Shown: positions 55,662-64,000 of the stretch, one piece after another
Numbering within the stretch: position 1 is the first letter of the stretch
Layout: the number at the start of each line of letters is the position of its first letter
NCBI RefSeq assembly: GCF_001695625.1
Contig: NZ_MBPN01000012.1
Coordinates: forward strand, 1 to 64,000
Length of the DNA: 64,000 nt
DNA from: Pseudomonas defluvii
Lineage (GTDB): Bacteria > Pseudomonadota > Gammaproteobacteria > Pseudomonadales > Pseudomonadaceae
Reading direction: 5' to 3'
Translations under genes and position numbers: made by a program
The notes under the pieces: generated by a model
The model's database searches: none
Told to the model about the DNA's origin: nothing
The model's input: the letters and a program-made list of their open reading frames with translations, nothing else

Positions 55662-56681
55662 ATGACCCGAATCGGCTCCCGCACTACCGGTCGTCCCACC
55701 CTGGCAGAAGTGGCCAGGCTTTCCGGGGTTTCCCCGATCACAGCGTCCCGCGCATTGCGCGGTGTCAGTACGGTTGCCCCGGAGCTGGTAGAAAAAGTCC
55801 AGGTGGCCGCGGCGACACTGGGCTATGTCGCCAACCCGGCTGCGCGTGCATTGGCTTCGGCGCAAAGCCAGTCGGTGGTCGTGCTGATTCCGTCGTTGTC
55901 CAACCACTTGTTCATCGACACGCTCGAAGCGATCCATGAGGTCATGCGCCCGCGCGGGTTGGAGGTATTGATCGGTAACTACCACTACGACCTTGCCGAA
56001 GAGGAGAACCTGATCCGCAACTACCTGGCCTATCAGCCCTGCGGCATTCTGCTGACTGGCTTCGATCGCACCGAGGCAGCGCAGCGGATGTTGAGCGCCA
56101 GTGCTGTGCCCTGCGTACACATGATGGAACTTGGCAACGCAGAAGGGGTGATCTCGGTAGGCTTCTCCCAGCGCGACGCTGGCCGCGCAGCAGCGCAACA
56201 CTTGTTGGCCCGGGGGCGACGCCGGCTGGGCTTTATCGCCGCACAGCTGGATCCTCGTGTCATGCAGCGGGCTGAAGGTTTTCGCCAGGTGCTTGCCGAA
56301 GCGGGGCTGCAAGCGCCGGAGCTGGAATTGCTGGCACCACAACCTTCATCCATTGGCCTGGGGAGTGAGCTGTTCAGCCAGCTGATTGCCCAACACCCTG
56401 ACCTCGACGGGATTTTCTTCTGTAACGACGACCTGGCGCAGGGCGCGATACTTCAAGCGTTGCGCCAGGGGATTGCCGTGCCAGAGCGTGTCGCGATGGT
56501 GGGGTTCAACGACTTGCCATCATCGGCTCACCTGGTACCCCGGTTGACCTCGATACGAACACCACGCGCCGCTGTCGGGCGTTGCGCGGCGCAAGCACTG
56601 CTGGCGGTACTGGACGGCAAGAAAGGCCTGCAATCGGCACAGGACCTGGGCTTCGAGCTGGTTGTTCGCGAAAGCACCTGA
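55662..56681 (+). CDS. gntR: LacI-family gluconate utilisation repressor
   Basis: This is a 339-residue repressor with a LacI helix-turn-helix (RPTLAEVARLSGVSPITASR) and a periplasmic-binding-like ligand domain (VVVLIPSLSNHLFIDTL, DGIFFCNDDLAQGAIL, VAMVGFNDLPSSAHL). ATG at 55662 (MTRIGSRTTG) is chosen. It is divergent from gntK and flanked by three identical-type operators. The effector is expected to be gluconate or 6-phosphogluconate. It ends two bases from the convergent sensor kinase. Confidence 0.92.
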   Translation: MTRIGSRTTGRPTLAEVARLSGVSPITASRALRGVSTVAPELVEKVQVAAATLGYVANPAARALASAQSQSVVVLIPSLSNHLFIDTLEAIHEVMRPRGLEVLIGNYHYDLAEEENLIRNYLAYQPCGILLTGFDRTEAAQRMLSASAVPCVHMMELGNAEGVISVGFSQRDAGRAAAQHLLARGRRRLGFIAAQLDPRVMQRAEGFRQVLAEAGLQAPELELLAPQPSSIGLGSELFSQLIAQHPDLDGIFFCNDDLAQGAILQALRQGIAVPERVAMVGFNDLPSSAHLVPRLTSIRTPRAAVGRCAAQALLAVLDGKKGLQSAQDLGFELVVREST

Positions 56682-56683
56682 GC

Positions 56684-59600
56684 CTAGTGGGTTGGGGTGC
56701 GTTGATTCAAATGCGCATCCAGGTCGGTCATGCTCTTTTCCAGTTTCAGGATCAGGGCATGCAGTTCCTGTTGCGAGGGTTTTCCGGCACAGGCCTGCTC
56801 TACGGCTTCACAACACTGCACGACGCCGCGGGCCTTGAGCATTTTGGCCCCCCCTTTGATCCGATGCGCCAGTGCGCGCACATCCTGGTGCGTAGGAGAA
56901 GCGCCAAGCGACTGCAGTGCCTCAAGGTCTTTGGCGTTGCTCTCTGCCAGTTCACCCAACAGGCGTGTGATCAGTTTCGGATCGCCCAGCGTCAGGTAGC
57001 GCAGGTTGTCGATATCGAAGCCGCTGCTGTCTGCGCTGGATGCGCTGTCTACAGGGCCAAGGCCACTTCCAGGTGCAGGATCGGCTTGAGGGCCGGCCCC
57101 GGCTGTCTGCAACTGGCGGCGCAACTCGTTCAGACCGATGGGTTTGAACAGACAGTCATTCATGCCGGAGGACAGGCAGCGTTCTCGCTCTTCAGCTTGG
57201 GCATTGGCGGTCAGGCCAAGGATCAAGCAGGGGGGCAGGTTGTTCTCGGCTTCTGCACTGCGAATACGCCGGGTCAGTTCATGCCCGTCCATGATGGGCA
57301 TGTTGCAGTCGCTGATAACCACATCGAAACGCTGATTCTGCCAGGCTTGCAACGCACGGCTGCCATCATCCGCCAGGGTGACATCATGCCCCAGCACGCT
57401 CAGTTGCTTTTCAAGCAGCATCAGGTTGGCGGGGTAGTCGTCGACGACCAGAATGCTCAGCTTCGGACTGATGCCGTTCTGCGGAGCATCCTCGGTTGGC
57501 AGGGTTGCCACGCTACTGGGGTCTACTCGTGGCAGGTAGAGTTCAATACAGATCCGGGTGCCTTGGCCAAGTGTGCTGTGCAACGTCAGGCGCCCACCCA
57601 TGAGTTCGCACAGTGTGCGGCTGATCACCAGCCCCAGGCCGGTACCTTGCTGGGAGCGCTGATGACTGGCTTGCACAAAGGGGCTGAACAAGCGGGCCTG
57701 GTCTTCGAGGCTGATGCCGACACCGGTGTCTTCCACGTCAAGCTGCAGGTCCATGTGTGGGTCTGAAGAGGTGCTGTCAGCGCGCAGGCGGACGGTGACA
57801 TGGCCGTGTTCGGTGAACTTGATGGCATTACTCAACAGGTTCGACAGTACCTGCCGGAAACGCAGGGGGTCGATCAATACCAGGCCGGGCAAGGGCCTTT
57901 GCAAGTCGGATCGCAACGTCAGCCCCTTGAGCCTTGCACTGCCTTCATGCATGCGCACGGTCGCGTCAATCACGGCCAGCAGGTCGGTCGGCTGAGGGGT
58001 CAGGGTCATGTGCCCTGACTCGATCCGGGCGATGTCAAGAATATCGCCGATCAGTTCCAACAGACCATTGGCAGCATCAGAGGCAACCTTCAGTGAAGCG
58101 GGGTCTGCGCGATCTTGTTCGGCATCGATGACGGCCAGCTCCAACAGGCCGATGACTGCGTTCATCGGGGTTCGGATCTCATGGCTCATGGTTGCCAGGA
58201 AGGTACTTTTGGCCCTGTTGGCTGAATCGGCCTGTTCTTTGGCTTCACGTAACTCTTCAAGCAAGCGTTTGCTGAAACCCAACTGTTCCTGCAGCGCCTG
58301 TTCGGCCTCGGTACGTTGTCGAATCAGTTTGCGCAGGTAGTGGTTCCAGAAAAAAATGGCGCCAATGACCAGGCCGGCGCCGATCAGAATCTGCAGGATC
58401 AGTGCACGGTAGTTCTGCCAACGGTCGTTGCTGATCAGTGCATTGGTTCGCCAGCGGTTGGTCAACTGGACCATCTCGTCTGGGGGGATGCTCAGCAGCG
58501 CCTTGTTAAGAATCGAATGCAGAACCGTGGCATCGGGCGCGGTGGCGAAAGCAGCGGTAACCGGTGTATCACCCAGCGTTGCACAGATCCGCAGACTGTC
58601 CTTGAACAACCTGCGGGTGAAGTAGACGGCATTCAGGTGAGTGCTGATAGCGGCATCTGCCCGGCCTTGAGCGACGTACTCCATCAGCGCCATGGCATTG
58701 GGCGCCTCGACTAACTGAATATCCGGGTGCTGCTTCAACAACTGGTCCTTGAACGCATAGTCGCGCACGACCGCCAGGCGTCGGCCCTTTAGCTGCTCAA
58801 GGCTCTGCGGTGCATCCTCGCGCAGGCTGGTGACAATCACTTGGGGATTGGCCAGGTAGGGGCGGGTAAAATTGAGCCGGGCTTGCCGGGACGGGCCATA
58901 CATCAGCGCCCCTGCGATGTCAGCCTGGCCATGTTCAACCTGCTCGATGATTGCCGATACCGAGGGGGCCTCTACAAATTCGAACCTCAAGCCGGTGCGT
59001 AATGTGATCTGCTCCAGCAAGTCAACGGTGATACCGCGAAAGTGCTGGTTGTCATCCATGAACGTAAGCGGCGCGTAGGTGCTGTTCACTGCAACCCGTG
59101 CGATGGGGTGTTGTTCAATCCAGGCACGCTCAGTCGCATTCAGCGATGACGCTTCGCGGTTCAGCAGGATGCTCGCATTACCGCTGCTCCAGCGGCGCAG
59201 TACGTTAAGGCGGTCGCTGTCTGCGATATTACCCAGGGCCTGGTTGACCAGGCGTAGCAAGGTCTGATTGTCGCGTGACAGCGCGAAGGAAAAGCTGCTT
59301 CGATCATTTTTGACAAAATGCGAGATCCGCAAGCTGTCTTGAAAGTACCGGCCAATCAGATAGTCAGAACTGACAACATCACCGAAATAGGCCTCGGCCT
59401 GGCCCAAGGCCACGGCAGAAAGGGCGCTCAGGGTCGAGTTGTAGAGTTGCAAGTGTGCCGCAGGGTAAAGCTGGTGAACCTCGGCCTCCGGCAGGTAGTG
59501 GTCCACCATGGCCAATGTCACGTTTGCCAGTGGGTCCTCTGTACTGCGGGGTTTGCCCAGTGGGGTGACGATGATGGGCTGGTCATCGGCATACGGCTGG

Positions 59601-60013
59601 CTCAGGATCAGCGTAGTGTCTGCCGCCTCATAGCCGTTGGCGCTGCCCAGCAGGTCGATGCGGCCTGCATCCAGGGCGGCGATGGCCTCGTGACGGCTTG
59701 AGAAACGTTGCACTTCAATCGGAATTTTCAACTGCTCGCCGAGCAGGCCTGCGTAATCTGCAGTCAGGCCCTCATAGTCGGTCTGGCTGAGGTTGATGTC
59801 GAACGGAGGGTAGTCCGGCGCCGAGGTGCCCAATACCAGCGTGCGCTTGTCTTTCAACCACTGACGGTCATCCTCCGACAGCGACAAGGGTTTACTACTG
59901 CTCAAGGAGCGGGCGAGCAGCGTGCGCGGTTCGCCCTGACTGTCAGCGAAAGAGTGACTGGCTGTCAGCAATACCAGACAGCAGGCCAGAAAGGCCAGCC
60001 TTGGGCGCTTCAT
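56684..60013 (-). CDS. BvgS/EvgS-like hybrid sensor histidine kinase
   Basis: This is a 1109-residue phosphorelay kinase with, in order: a signal peptide, two periplasmic solute-binding (SBP_bac_3) domains (about 45-270 and 285-515), one membrane helix (about 535-556), a dimerisation domain with the phosphoacceptor His in [18 protein letters not shown] (about 612), an ATPase domain, a receiver ([30 protein letters not shown]), and a C-terminal HPt domain ([18 protein letters not shown]). The paired Venus-flytrap domains suggest sensing of a small periplasmic molecule. It overlaps the response-regulator gene by four bases. Confidence 0.92.
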   Translation of the reverse strand: MKRPRLAFLACCLVLLTASHSFADSQGEPRTLLARSLSSSKPLSLSEDDRQWLKDKRTLVLGTSAPDYPPFDINLSQTDYEGLTADYAGLLGEQLKIPIEVQRFSSRHEAIAALDAGRIDLLGSANGYEAADTTLILSQPYADDQPIIVTPLGKPRSTEDPLANVTLAMVDHYLPEAEVHQLYPAAHLQLYNSTLSALSAVALGQAEAYFGDVVSSDYLIGRYFQDSLRISHFVKNDRSSFSFALSRDNQTLLRLVNQALGNIADSDRLNVLRRWSSGNASILLNREASSLNATERAWIEQHPIARVAVNSTYAPLTFMDDNQHFRGITVDLLEQITLRTGLRFEFVEAPSVSAIIEQVEHGQADIAGALMYGPSRQARLNFTRPYLANPQVIVTSLREDAPQSLEQLKGRRLAVVRDYAFKDQLLKQHPDIQLVEAPNAMALMEYVAQGRADAAISTHLNAVYFTRRLFKDSLRICATLGDTPVTAAFATAPDATVLHSILNKALLSIPPDEMVQLTNRWRTNALISNDRWQNYRALILQILIGAGLVIGAIFFWNHYLRKLIRQRTEAEQALQEQLGFSKRLLEELREAKEQADSANRAKSTFLATMSHEIRTPMNAVIGLLELAVIDAEQDRADPASLKVASDAANGLLELIGDILDIARIESGHMTLTPQPTDLLAVIDATVRMHEGSARLKGLTLRSDLQRPLPGLVLIDPLRFRQVLSNLLSNAIKFTEHGHVTVRLRADSTSSDPHMDLQLDVEDTGVGISLEDQARLFSPFVQASHQRSQQGTGLGLVISRTLCELMGGRLTLHSTLGQGTRICIELYLPRVDPSSVATLPTEDAPQNGISPKLSILVVDDYPANLMLLEKQLSVLGHDVTLADDGSRALQAWQNQRFDVVISDCNMPIMDGHELTRRIRSAEAENNLPPCLILGLTANAQAEERERCLSSGMNDCLFKPIGLNELRRQLQTAGAGPQADPAPGSGLGPVDSASSADSSGFDIDNLRYLTLGDPKLITRLLGELAESNAKDLEALQSLGASPTHQDVRALAHRIKGGAKMLKARGVVQCCEAVEQACAGKPSQQELHALILKLEKSMTDLDAHLNQRTPTH

Positions 60014-60618
60014 AGCATATTACGGTTGGCCAGATCGACCATTTCGACCAGCGAATTGACCTGTAGCTTCTCCATGATTCGGGTTTTGTAGGTACTGATG
60101 GTCTTTGGGCTGAGCTGAATGTCGTCAGCGATATCTTTGTTGGAGCGGCCTTTGGCGAGCAAGCGCAGCACGACCATTTCTTGAGCGGACAACTCTTCCA
60201 GGCGCTGCTTCTCAGTGGTCATCGGGCCGCGCAAGGACATGTCAGGGAAGTAAGAGTAACCGGACACAACCGCTTTCAAGGCCGCCATCAGGGAGTCGGC
60301 CGTCTCTTCCTTTTGAACAAAGGCGGAAGCACCTGCATCCAGGCACCTTCGGGCATACAGCTCTGCTGCCTGTCCGGTGTACACCACAATGCGCGGCGGC
60401 TGATCCGCTTTCAGCAGACGCTGGATCACACTCAGGCCATCACGGCGTGGCAGCCCAAGGTCAAGAATGACAACGTCGGGCTTGAGCTTTTCAACCAACT
60501 GAATAGATTCTGCGCCGTCGCCGCACTCGCCCAGGACCTGGTGCCGCTGCTGTTCCAGCAGCATCTTCAAGCCAATACGAATAGTGGGGTGATCGTCGAC
60601 GATTAAGACCTTCGCCAT
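60010..60618 (-). CDS. BvgA/EvgA-like response regulator (LuxR-type output)
   Basis: This 202-residue protein has a receiver domain ([34 protein letters not shown] with the phosphorylated Asp) and a LuxR-type helix-turn-helix ([23 protein letters not shown]). ATG at 60618 has AAGGAG 7 bases upstream. It is the partner of the hybrid kinase and overlaps it as ATGA. The regulated genes are unknown. The 254-base gap to the next gene (60619-60872) is AT-rich and shows no supportable gene. Confidence 0.92.
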   Translation of the reverse strand: MAKVLIVDDHPTIRIGLKMLLEQQRHQVLGECGDGAESIQLVEKLKPDVVILDLGLPRRDGLSVIQRLLKADQPPRIVVYTGQAAELYARRCLDAGASAFVQKEETADSLMAALKAVVSGYSYFPDMSLRGPMTTEKQRLEELSAQEMVVLRLLAKGRSNKDIADDIQLSPKTISTYKTRIMEKLQVNSLVEMVDLANRNML

Positions 60619-60872
60619 GCGCAACTCCTTGTCGTGAATGTGGGCCTTTTCTTGATTTTCTCAGGAAGGCGCGCCAGGCCGTTGTCGGCAAGCAGCTTAC
60701 GATACGCAGAATAATAGCCAATGAGTATGGAGAGTATAGGAGCGTAGAAAAATACAGGTTGTTTAAGTGAAAAATCCTACGATCAAAGTGAAGCATGCCT
60801 AACTGCTATTGGAAAAACCGGAATCGCGGCCTCATATGAAGACGCGCTTTGGTGTGTCCTGCAGTTGAGAGG

Positions 60873-61127
60873 CTACTTGCTCGAGCGGGTTGGACAGCCG
60901 TTTTCCTTGACGATACGTTGTGTCGAAGCAGGGTTGCGCACTAATGCTGCACCGACACGTGGCGGGCGGGCCGTCAGTTGACCGCCGCAGTTTGGGCAGA
61001 GGCCCTTCAATTCATTGTTGTTGCAGTCTCGACAATAAGTGCATTCGAAGGAGCAGATAAACGCATCCTGGCTGTCGCCAGGCAGATCGGTACCACAGCA
61101 TTCACAGTTGGGACGCAGTTCAAGCAT
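60873..61127 (-). CDS. DUF1272-type zinc-ribbon protein
   Basis: This is an 84-residue cytoplasmic protein with nine or more cysteines arranged as CECCGTDLP, CSFECTYCRDC and LCPNCGGQL, clearly a metal-binding ribbon. It belongs to the DUF1272 type, whose function is unknown. ATG at 61127 (MLELRPNCEC) is the usual start. It stands 48 bases after the cobM stop and may share its transcript. Confidence 0.88.
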   Translation of the reverse strand: MLELRPNCECCGTDLPGDSQDAFICSFECTYCRDCNNNELKGLCPNCGGQLTARPPRVGAALVRNPASTQRIVKENGCPTRSSK

Positions 61128-61174
61128 GGTCGACTCCTTCATTCTCAGTGAGTGTGCTGTCGCACACAGGCCGT

Positions 61175-61921
61175 CTAAGGCCGGTAGAGGTGTGCGTGGC
61201 CGGCACGGTACAGCGCCGATTCGGCAAAGGCATCTGCTGCCAGTACCCGTCCTACCAGAATCAATGCAGTACGCCGGAAGCCCTTAGCCTGGACTTGCGT
61301 CAGGATATCGTCCAGCGTGCCTTTGACCCAGTCCTGGTCGGGCCATGTCGCACGGTGCACGACCGCGATTGGGCAGTCCCCGCCATAGTGGGGGCGCAAT
61401 TCTTCGACAATCTTTGCCAGATGCTGCACCCCCAAGTGTATGGCAAGCGTAGCCTTGTGTGCGGCCAGGCTGGCCAGTTCCTCGCCAGCGGGCATAGGCG
61501 ATTTGTCGGCATAGCGCGTGAGGATGACGCTCTGCGAAACCTCAGGCAGGGTCAGCTCGCAACCGAGCAAGGCGGCGCTGGCGGCAGCAGCGGTGACACC
61601 GGGAATGATCTCGAAGGGAATCGCCAGTTCGCGCAAATAGCGAATCTGCTCACCAATGGCCCCATACAGGCTCGGATCGCCACTGTGTACCCGGGCCACA
61701 TCCTGGCCTTTGGCATGGGCTTCTCGCATGGCCTCGATAATTTGCGCCAGGTGAAGCTCAGCGCTGTTGATCACGGTTTCGGCACGGTGCCCTTCGAGCA
61801 CGGCAGCGGGCACCAGAGAGCCAGCATAGATAATGACCGGGCAGCGATGAATCAGGCGCTGGCCCTTGACGGTAATCAGCTCCGGGTCGCCGGGGCCGGC
61901 ACCGATGAAATAGACGGTCAT
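61175..61921 (-). CDS. cobM: Precorrin-4 C11-methyltransferase
   Basis: This SAM-dependent methyltransferase of the aerobic cobalamin pathway methylates C-11 of precorrin-4. The 248-residue protein has TVYFIGAGPGDPELITVKGQ at the N-terminus, VARVHSGDPSLYGAIGEQI in the middle and PFEIIPGVTAAAASAALLG, all CobM/CbiF hallmarks. It is 39 bases behind cobE in an operon headed by the cbtB riboswitch. Confidence 0.93.
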   Translation of the reverse strand: MTVYFIGAGPGDPELITVKGQRLIHRCPVIIYAGSLVPAAVLEGHRAETVINSAELHLAQIIEAMREAHAKGQDVARVHSGDPSLYGAIGEQIRYLRELAIPFEIIPGVTAAAASAALLGCELTLPEVSQSVILTRYADKSPMPAGEELASLAAHKATLAIHLGVQHLAKIVEELRPHYGGDCPIAVVHRATWPDQDWVKGTLDDILTQVQAKGFRRTALILVGRVLAADAFAESALYRAGHAHLYRP

Positions 61922-61960
61922 GGGGTGAATCCTGAAGGTAAGGTCGATGCGAGGCGCAGA

Positions 61961-62386
61961 TTATCCGTCAAAGGACGCGCCGCAGGCCAATGCCAGGGTG
62001 GCATTAAGGCTGGCATGACGTGGAACAAGGAGCTGTGCAGACATTGCGCCGTAGTGCTCGGCCAATGCAAGTGCAGCACTTTCAGCGACGCCGTAACAGC
62101 CGCTGTGGGCGAAGGCGGGGAGCGAACGGTGGGTCAGGCGTGATTCAAAGGTGGCCAACTGGGCAGCGCTGAAAAACAGCAGTGGAATGCCGAGTTGAGC
62201 GGCGAGGGCATGCAGGCCGGGCTCCTCGCTTTTCAGTTCGATACTGGCAAGGCCACGCAGGTTATCGTGGCTGAGGCCATGGGCCCGCAGGGTTTGATCC
62301 AGTAGATCGCTCAAGGCTGCCACCGAACAGCCTCGGCGACAGCCCAACCCGGCGAATACTCGTAACGGATTGGGCTGTTCAGGCAT
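61961..62386 (-). CDS. cobE: Cobalamin biosynthesis protein CobE (CbiG C-terminal type)
   Basis: This small 141-residue protein has GLGCRRGCSVAALSDLLDQTL and LASIELKSEEPGLHALAAQLG, then GCYGVAESAALAL, all typical of CobE and the C-terminal domain of CbiG. Its exact reaction is not settled. The start at 62386 overlaps the cbtA stop by one base (TAATG). Confidence 0.88.
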   Translation of the reverse strand: MPEQPNPLRVFAGLGCRRGCSVAALSDLLDQTLRAHGLSHDNLRGLASIELKSEEPGLHALAAQLGIPLLFFSAAQLATFESRLTHRSLPAFAHSGCYGVAESAALALAEHYGAMSAQLLVPRHASLNATLALACGASFDG

Positions 62387-63075
62387 TACGCCTGGCTCAG
62401 GCGACGGTAGAGCCAACTGCTGATCAAGCCCAATGCCAGCCAGAAGGCAGCGTTGGTCAGCAGTGAAGCGAGTTTGAATTCGGCCTCCAGTGCTTCCGGA
62501 GCCAAGGCCTCATGCACGTCTGGCTGCGGTGCACCGATTACATGAGGGATGACCAGCAGTGCGGCGCCCAGTAACTTGAGCAAACCGTTGTTGGCGAATG
62601 CAATAAGCCCCAAACCAATGGCGGTGGCCGCTGCAGTACCGATCCACCAGAACTGGCGTTGCGCCAGATCGGCCGCGGCCGTTCCTGGCAACTCCGCTGG
62701 CAAGCCCAGCGTGGGCGCCAGGCAGAACACCGCAAAGCCTGCCAGGCCCCACAGTGCGCCTGCGACCCAACCTCCAGGCGCACGCAAGGTATACAGCCCC
62801 GCCAGTACCAGGGCAAAACCGACGGCCACTACCAGGTTGCTACCGGTCGTGGACAGCAGCCGTTGCCAGCCGTCTTCGGGGGCCCAGGCTTGCGCATCGT
62901 GATGATGCTCGGCGGCACCCGCATCATGGCTATGGGTTTCGACTGCAGGCGCTGCACTCTCGTAGGTTTCCGCCTTGATAATCAGCGGGGTGACCCACAG
63001 GCTTTGCAGCAAGGTCAGCAGCAGGGCAGCGAGCAGGCCAGTGAAGCCAGCCGTGCGGGCAATGTGCTTGATCAT
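62386..63075 (-). CDS. cbtA: Cobalt transporter subunit CbtA
   Basis: This 229-residue inner-membrane protein has about six helices, a histidine-rich loop (ETHSHDAGAAEHHHDAQAW near residue 46) that may bind cobalt, and DLAQRQFWWIGTAAATAIGL. CbtA is found with CbtB under B12 riboswitches. It is 12 bases behind cbtB. Confidence 0.9.
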   Translation of the reverse strand: MIKHIARTAGFTGLLAALLLTLLQSLWVTPLIIKAETYESAAPAVETHSHDAGAAEHHHDAQAWAPEDGWQRLLSTTGSNLVVAVGFALVLAGLYTLRAPGGWVAGALWGLAGFAVFCLAPTLGLPAELPGTAAADLAQRQFWWIGTAAATAIGLGLIAFANNGLLKLLGAALLVIPHVIGAPQPDVHEALAPEALEAEFKLASLLTNAAFWLALGLISSWLYRRLSQA

Positions 63076-63087
63076 GGCGCTGTCCCC

Positions 63088-63276
63088 TTAGTGGCAAGGA
63101 AACGCGGCGCTGTGACGGGTGTCATGGGCAGCGTTGTGAACCGCCTCGATGTGCGAAAAACCCGCGAAGTAAACCAGGCACAAGCCCAGCAGCGATGCGC
63201 CAATAGCGACGACCAGGCGCTGGCTGCGAGTGGTACTGATGGCGGCGGAGTGGCTGTGGGCGGTTGTGACGGGCAT
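63088..63276 (-). CDS. cbtB: Cobalt transporter subunit CbtB
   Basis: This 62-residue protein has a single membrane helix (LVVAIGASLLGLCLVYFAG) and a C-terminal histidine cluster (HNAAHDTRHSAAFPCH). ATG at 63276 (MPVTTAHSHSAA) is preferred. It is the first gene after the minus-strand cobalamin riboswitch. Confidence 0.9.
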   Translation of the reverse strand: MPVTTAHSHSAAISTTRSQRLVVAIGASLLGLCLVYFAGFSHIEAVHNAAHDTRHSAAFPCH

Positions 63277-63384
63277 GGCGCTTTCCTCTGAGGGGTTATC
63301 AGCAGCAGGCATGCGCAAGAACCCCTTGGGCGGACTCACCCAGAGGTTGCAACAGCGCCCGCCCACCGCGGGTTTGTCAATTCT

Positions 63385-63575
63385 GTACTGGGCCGGTCTC
63401 CGGGCTTGCGAGGGCTGGCACAGTGCTCAGCCTGGAGCGTCACCTTCCCATGCCGCGTTGCTGGCACAGTGGTCTAGACGCTTTCCTCGCTTACCGTTGC
63501 GGGGGCAGCACCGGAATTGTCGCGCGTAACTCAGGCCGCGACGCACCGGTTTCCCGTTTCACCTCGTTAAAGGCA
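63385..63575 (-). ncRNA. Cobalamin riboswitch controlling cbtBA-cobE-cobM
   Basis: Read on the minus strand, it starts near TTAACGAGGTGAAACGGGAA, contains CCCCCGCAACGGTAAGCGAG in the core and ends with the B12 box AGCCCGGAGACCGGCC (63390-63407). These are the conserved blocks of B12 riboswitches. It lies 109 bases before cbtB and should shut the operon off when cobalamin is plentiful. Confidence 0.9.
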
Positions 63576-63664
63576 CCCAAACGAAGGCGGTAGCAAATCA
63601 TGGGCGCAGGTGCGCGTCAATCACAACGACGGTTGACCGACCCTGAACGACTGCGTAGCCTTGC

Positions 63665-63842
63665 CGTTTCGAGGTTCTCCGGTCAGCCCGGAGCTAAGAC
63701 GGGAACGCGGTTGAAGCCGCGGCTGCCCCCGCAACTGTAAGCGTTGCAAAGCCTGGCATTGCCACTGCGTAGTTTTGCGGGAAGGCGCCGGTGCCGCTGG
63801 TATGTTCGCCAGCACGACGCAAGCCAGGAGACCTGCCTCGGA
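63665..63842 (+). ncRNA. Cobalamin riboswitch controlling cobW
   Basis: Read on the plus strand, it has GACGGGAACGCGG, then CTGCCCCCGCAACTGTAAGC in the core and the B12 box AAGCCAGGAGACCTGCC (63821-63837). It lies 111 bases before cobW and back-to-back with the minus-strand riboswitch, with 89 bases between them for two divergent promoters. Confidence 0.92.
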
Positions 63843-63952
63843 CAGTTTCCGACATTCAACCGGGCGGGGTGATCCGGTAGCGAACGCGCACGGGCACATG
63901 ACCCCCGTGGTTTTCGTCGTGCCCGCCCGCCATTGCTGCCAAGGGCAACGAC

Positions 63953-64000
63953 ATGAAAACACTGGCAAAACTCCCCGTTACCATCGTCACCGGCTTTCTC
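63953..64000 (+). CDS. cobW: CobW-type GTPase, N-terminal fragment
   Basis: Only the first 16 codons (MKTLAKLPVTIVTGFL) lie in the window. They match the start of CobW/COG0523 G3E-family GTPases, just before the P-loop. AAGGG precedes the ATG by 7 bases. The cobalamin riboswitch upstream supports the cob role; the gene continues past the window edge. Confidence 0.8.
   Translation, partial: MKTLAKLPVTIVTGFL

Noticed and set aside
63894-63952. Short upstream frame before cobW
   Set aside because: An ATG within CACATGACCCCC opens a frame that overlaps the cobW start, but there is no ribosome site and the window ends too soon to judge.

Overview
This window is a high-GC chromosomal segment of a Pseudomonas, most likely from the P. 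putida / P. fluorescens side of the genus. The grounds are the complete two-operon phenylacetate (paa) cluster with an OprD-type porin, a PreTA-type pyrimidine catabolic operon, a GntP/GntK/GntR gluconate block, Crc-type A-rich motifs, a REP-like repeat and cobalamin genes under B12 riboswitches. No rRNA, tRNA, insertion sequence, prophage or CRISPR array was seen.

Layout. (1) 0.1-7.7 kb: reductive pyrimidine degradation: preA, preT and hydA on the minus strand, and divergently an NCS1 nucleobase transporter and an M20-family carbamoyl-amino-acid amidohydrolase. (2) 7.8-11.8 kb: a LysR regulator divergent from an OPA-type MFS transporter plus an amine/amino-acid FAD oxidase, an uncharacterised catabolic unit. 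(3) 11.9-17.2 kb: a YebC-family protein, a thioesterase, a Bcr/CflA-type efflux pump with its own TetR and a clear palindromic operator, and propionyl-CoA synthetase prpE. (4) 17.3-19.0 kb: an AT-rich island on the minus strand holding an orphan hcp gene translationally coupled to a DUF4225 protein and followed by a small three-helix membrane protein, which looks like a type VI secretion effector-immunity module. (5) 19.2-25.7 kb: housekeeping and accessory genes: a ZapE-like ATPase, a LysR/CynX-like MFS pair, a DUF2790 protein, a TetR, an unusual MBL-fold hydrolase and a GNAT. (6) 25.8-43.3 kb: the phenylacetyl-CoA catabolon. One operon runs paaABCDE-DUF485-paaL-porin-paaZ, a second runs paaFGHIJK, and both run leftwards; paaY and the repressor paaX are divergent. 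Three promoter regions share a GTGATAC element that resembles the PaaX box. (7) 43.3-50.3 kb: a tightly overlapping operon wecB-like/nfrB/nfrA/DUF4434, resembling the E. coli NGR (phage N4 receptor) glycan system, in which nfrA is interrupted by one in-frame amber codon. (8) 50.5-56.7 kb: threonine ammonia-lyase behind a leader-peptide attenuator, an iron alcohol dehydrogenase, and gluconate uptake/kinase/repressor genes with three matching GntR palindromes. (9) 56.7-60.6 kb: a BvgS/BvgA-like phosphorelay. (10) 60.9-64 kb: a DUF1272 protein, cobM, cobE, cbtA and cbtB under a minus-strand cobalamin riboswitch, back-to-back with a plus-strand cobalamin riboswitch that leads into cobW, cut by the window end.

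The most interesting items are the Hcp/DUF4225/membrane-protein module, the amber-broken nfrA in an otherwise intact glycan locus that carries its own epimerase, and the ilvA attenuator with its 21-codon leader. Product names rest on recognition of family motifs and gene order; no database search was run.
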